A stretch of DNA of 7,320 nt, taken from an uncultured Alphaproteobacteria bacterium. Lineage in GTDB: Bacteria > Pseudomonadota > Alphaproteobacteria > Rhizobiales > Beijerinckiaceae. The notes under the pieces are model-generated. The model was not told where the DNA came from, searched no databases, and saw nothing but the letters and a program-made list of their open reading frames with translations. The DNA lies in assembly GCA_937903315.1 (NCBI GenBank), contig CALCZO010000030.1, positions 1 to 7,320 of the forward strand, in the 5' to 3' direction. Each line of letters begins with the position of its first letter. Position 1 is the stretch's first letter. Below are positions 6,239 through 7,320 of this stretch, in pieces. A program made the position numbers and the translations under genes.

Positions 6239-6253
6239 AACAGAGGGTATGCG

Positions 6254-7320
6254 ATGACCGCCTCCTATATGCCTGACAACAAGCGCGATTTCACCAAGGC
6301 CGATGTCGAGAAGCTCTCCGGCTCGTTCAAGATGGAGCACACGCTCGCCAAGATGGGCGCGGCCCGGCTGCGCCATCTGCTGGCCAACCGGCCGTTCGTC
6401 CGCACGCTCGGCGCGCTGACCGGCAACCAGGCGATGCAGCAGGTCAAGGCCGGCCTCGAAGCCATCTACCTCTCGGGCTGGCAGGTCGCCGCCGACGCCA
6501 ACAACGCCGGCCAGATGTATCCCGACCAGTCGCTGTACCCGGCCTCGTCGGTGCCGGATGTCGTCAAGCGCATCAACAACACGCTGCGCCGCGCCGACCA
6601 GATCGCCCATATGGAAGGCGACACCTCGACCCACTTCATGGCGCCGATCATTGCGGACGCGGAAGCCGGCTTCGGCGGCCCGCTCAACGCGTTCGAGCTG
6701 ATGAAGGCGATGATCGAGGCGGGCGCCGCCGGCGTCCACTTCGAAGACCAGCTCGCGTCGGAAAAGAAGTGCGGCCATCTCGGCGGCAAGGTGCTGGTGC
6801 CGACCAAGACCTTCCTGCGCACGCTGAACGCCGCCCGCCTCGCCGCCGATGTCTGCGGCGTCGATACCGTCCTGCTCGCCCGCACCGACGCGCATGCCGC
6901 CAACCTCATCACCTCGGACGTCGATGACTACGACCATCCGTGGATCGACCGCGACAGCCGCACCGACGAGGGCTTCTTCCGCCTCAAGCAGGGCAACAAG
7001 CACTCGGTCGAGCACGCGATCGCCCGCGGTCTGGCCTATGGCGCCTATGCCGATCTGGTGTGGTGGGAAACCTCGGAGCCGGATCTCGGCGAAGCACGCG
7101 AATTCGCGACCGAGTTCAAGAAGAAGTACCCGAACAAGTTCCTCGCCTACAACTGCTCGCCGTCGTTCAACTGGCGCAAGAAGATGACGGACGCGGAAGC
7201 GGCGAAGTATCAGGACGAGATCGCCGCGATGGGCTATCGCTACCAGTTCGTGACGCTCGCCGGCTTCCACTCGCTCAACCTGTCGATGTTCGAACTGGCC
7301 AAGGGCTATTCGACCCGCGG
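6254..7320 (+). CDS. aceA: Isocitrate lyase (3' end outside window)
   Basis: The first 355 codons of isocitrate lyase, which splits isocitrate into succinate and glyoxylate, the first step of the glyoxylate shunt needed for growth on acetate or fatty acids. It acts in the cytoplasm as a tetramer. Visible motifs include SGWQVAADANNAGQMYPDQSLYP, the metal-site segment ADAEAGFGG, the active-site loop KKCGHLGGK with catalytic Cys173, LARTDAHAANLITSD, SRTDEGFF, WWETSEPDL, and the substrate-binding YNCSPSFNW. The KKCGH loop and the spacing match the standard E. coli-type enzyme of about 430 residues, so some 75 residues are missing at the right edge. The ATG at 6254-6256 follows GAGGG at about 7 bp. 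No frameshift or missing key residue is seen. It is divergent from the ScfR-type regulator, its likely controller. Confidence 0.97.
   Translation, partial: MTASYMPDNKRDFTKADVEKLSGSFKMEHTLAKMGAARLRHLLANRPFVRTLGALTGNQAMQQVKAGLEAIYLSGWQVAADANNAGQMYPDQSLYPASSVPDVVKRINNTLRRADQIAHMEGDTSTHFMAPIIADAEAGFGGPLNAFELMKAMIEAGAAGVHFEDQLASEKKCGHLGGKVLVPTKTFLRTLNAARLAADVCGVDTVLLARTDAHAANLITSDVDDYDHPWIDRDSRTDEGFFRLKQGNKHSVEHAIARGLAYGAYADLVWWETSEPDLGEAREFATEFKKKYPNKFLAYNCSPSFNWRKKMTDAEAAKYQDEIAAMGYRYQFVTLAGFHSLNLSMFELAKGYSTR

Larger units (their letters stand above)
6044..6253. promoter_or_regulatory. Divergent control region between the ScfR-type regulator and aceA
   Basis: 210 bp without a gene, markedly more AT-rich than its flanks, mainly in its left half. 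It holds the regulator's promoter, two AATTTACAA repeats, an imperfect palindrome and a further ATTTACAA before aceA. I could not identify a convincing -35/-10 pair for aceA. The short open frames here have no ribosome binding site or family resemblance. Confidence 0.7.

Noticed and set aside
6233..7270. A 345-codon minus-strand frame opposite aceA.
   Set aside because: The plus strand encodes unmistakable isocitrate lyase motifs throughout this stretch; the minus-strand product resembles no family.

Overview
The window looks like ordinary chromosome from a GC-rich alphaproteobacterium, most likely Hyphomicrobiales. This is judged from strong third-position G/C bias, the style of LepA and transaldolase, and a short-chain fatty acyl-CoA type regulator divergent from isocitrate lyase. 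The genus cannot be fixed from the sequence. I see no mobile element, CRISPR array, tRNA or rRNA, and nothing that amounts to a new defence or biosynthetic system. The most interesting material is regulatory.

Layout, left to right. (1) Positions 1-305, plus strand: the 3' end of a DinB-family gene. (2) Positions 309-2114, minus strand: lepA (elongation factor 4), tail to tail with the DinB gene with 3 bp between the stops. (3) Positions 2223-3384, minus strand: two half-size YeeE/YedE membrane proteins forming a short operon. A rho-independent terminator (2171-2200) closes it. A near-perfect 20-bp AT-rich inverted repeat inside a sigma70-like promoter (3421-3449) opens it and resembles a BigR-type sulfide/persulfide-responsive operator. 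(4) Positions 3587-4543, minus strand: a complete TalB-type transaldolase, followed by a stable hairpin (3500-3536). (5) Positions 4616-6043, minus strand: an XRE-family regulator of the RamB/PccR (ScfR) type. (6) Positions 6044-6253: an AT-rich divergent control region. (7) From 6254 off the right edge, plus strand: isocitrate lyase (aceA), truncated by the window.

How the parts fit. The regulator and aceA are divergent, as expected when an acyl-CoA-sensing regulator controls the glyoxylate shunt. The regulator's own promoter (TTGACA, 17-bp spacer, TATCAT) is flanked by two copies of AATTTACAA, and a third shorter copy lies just before the aceA ribosome binding site. This suggests one protein governs both directions. 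Transaldolase lies 72 bp downstream of the regulator on the same strand and may be read through from it. The YeeE pair would import thiosulfate or another reduced sulfur compound. The three cysteines of a full-length YeeE transporter are divided between its two products, so they probably work as a complex.
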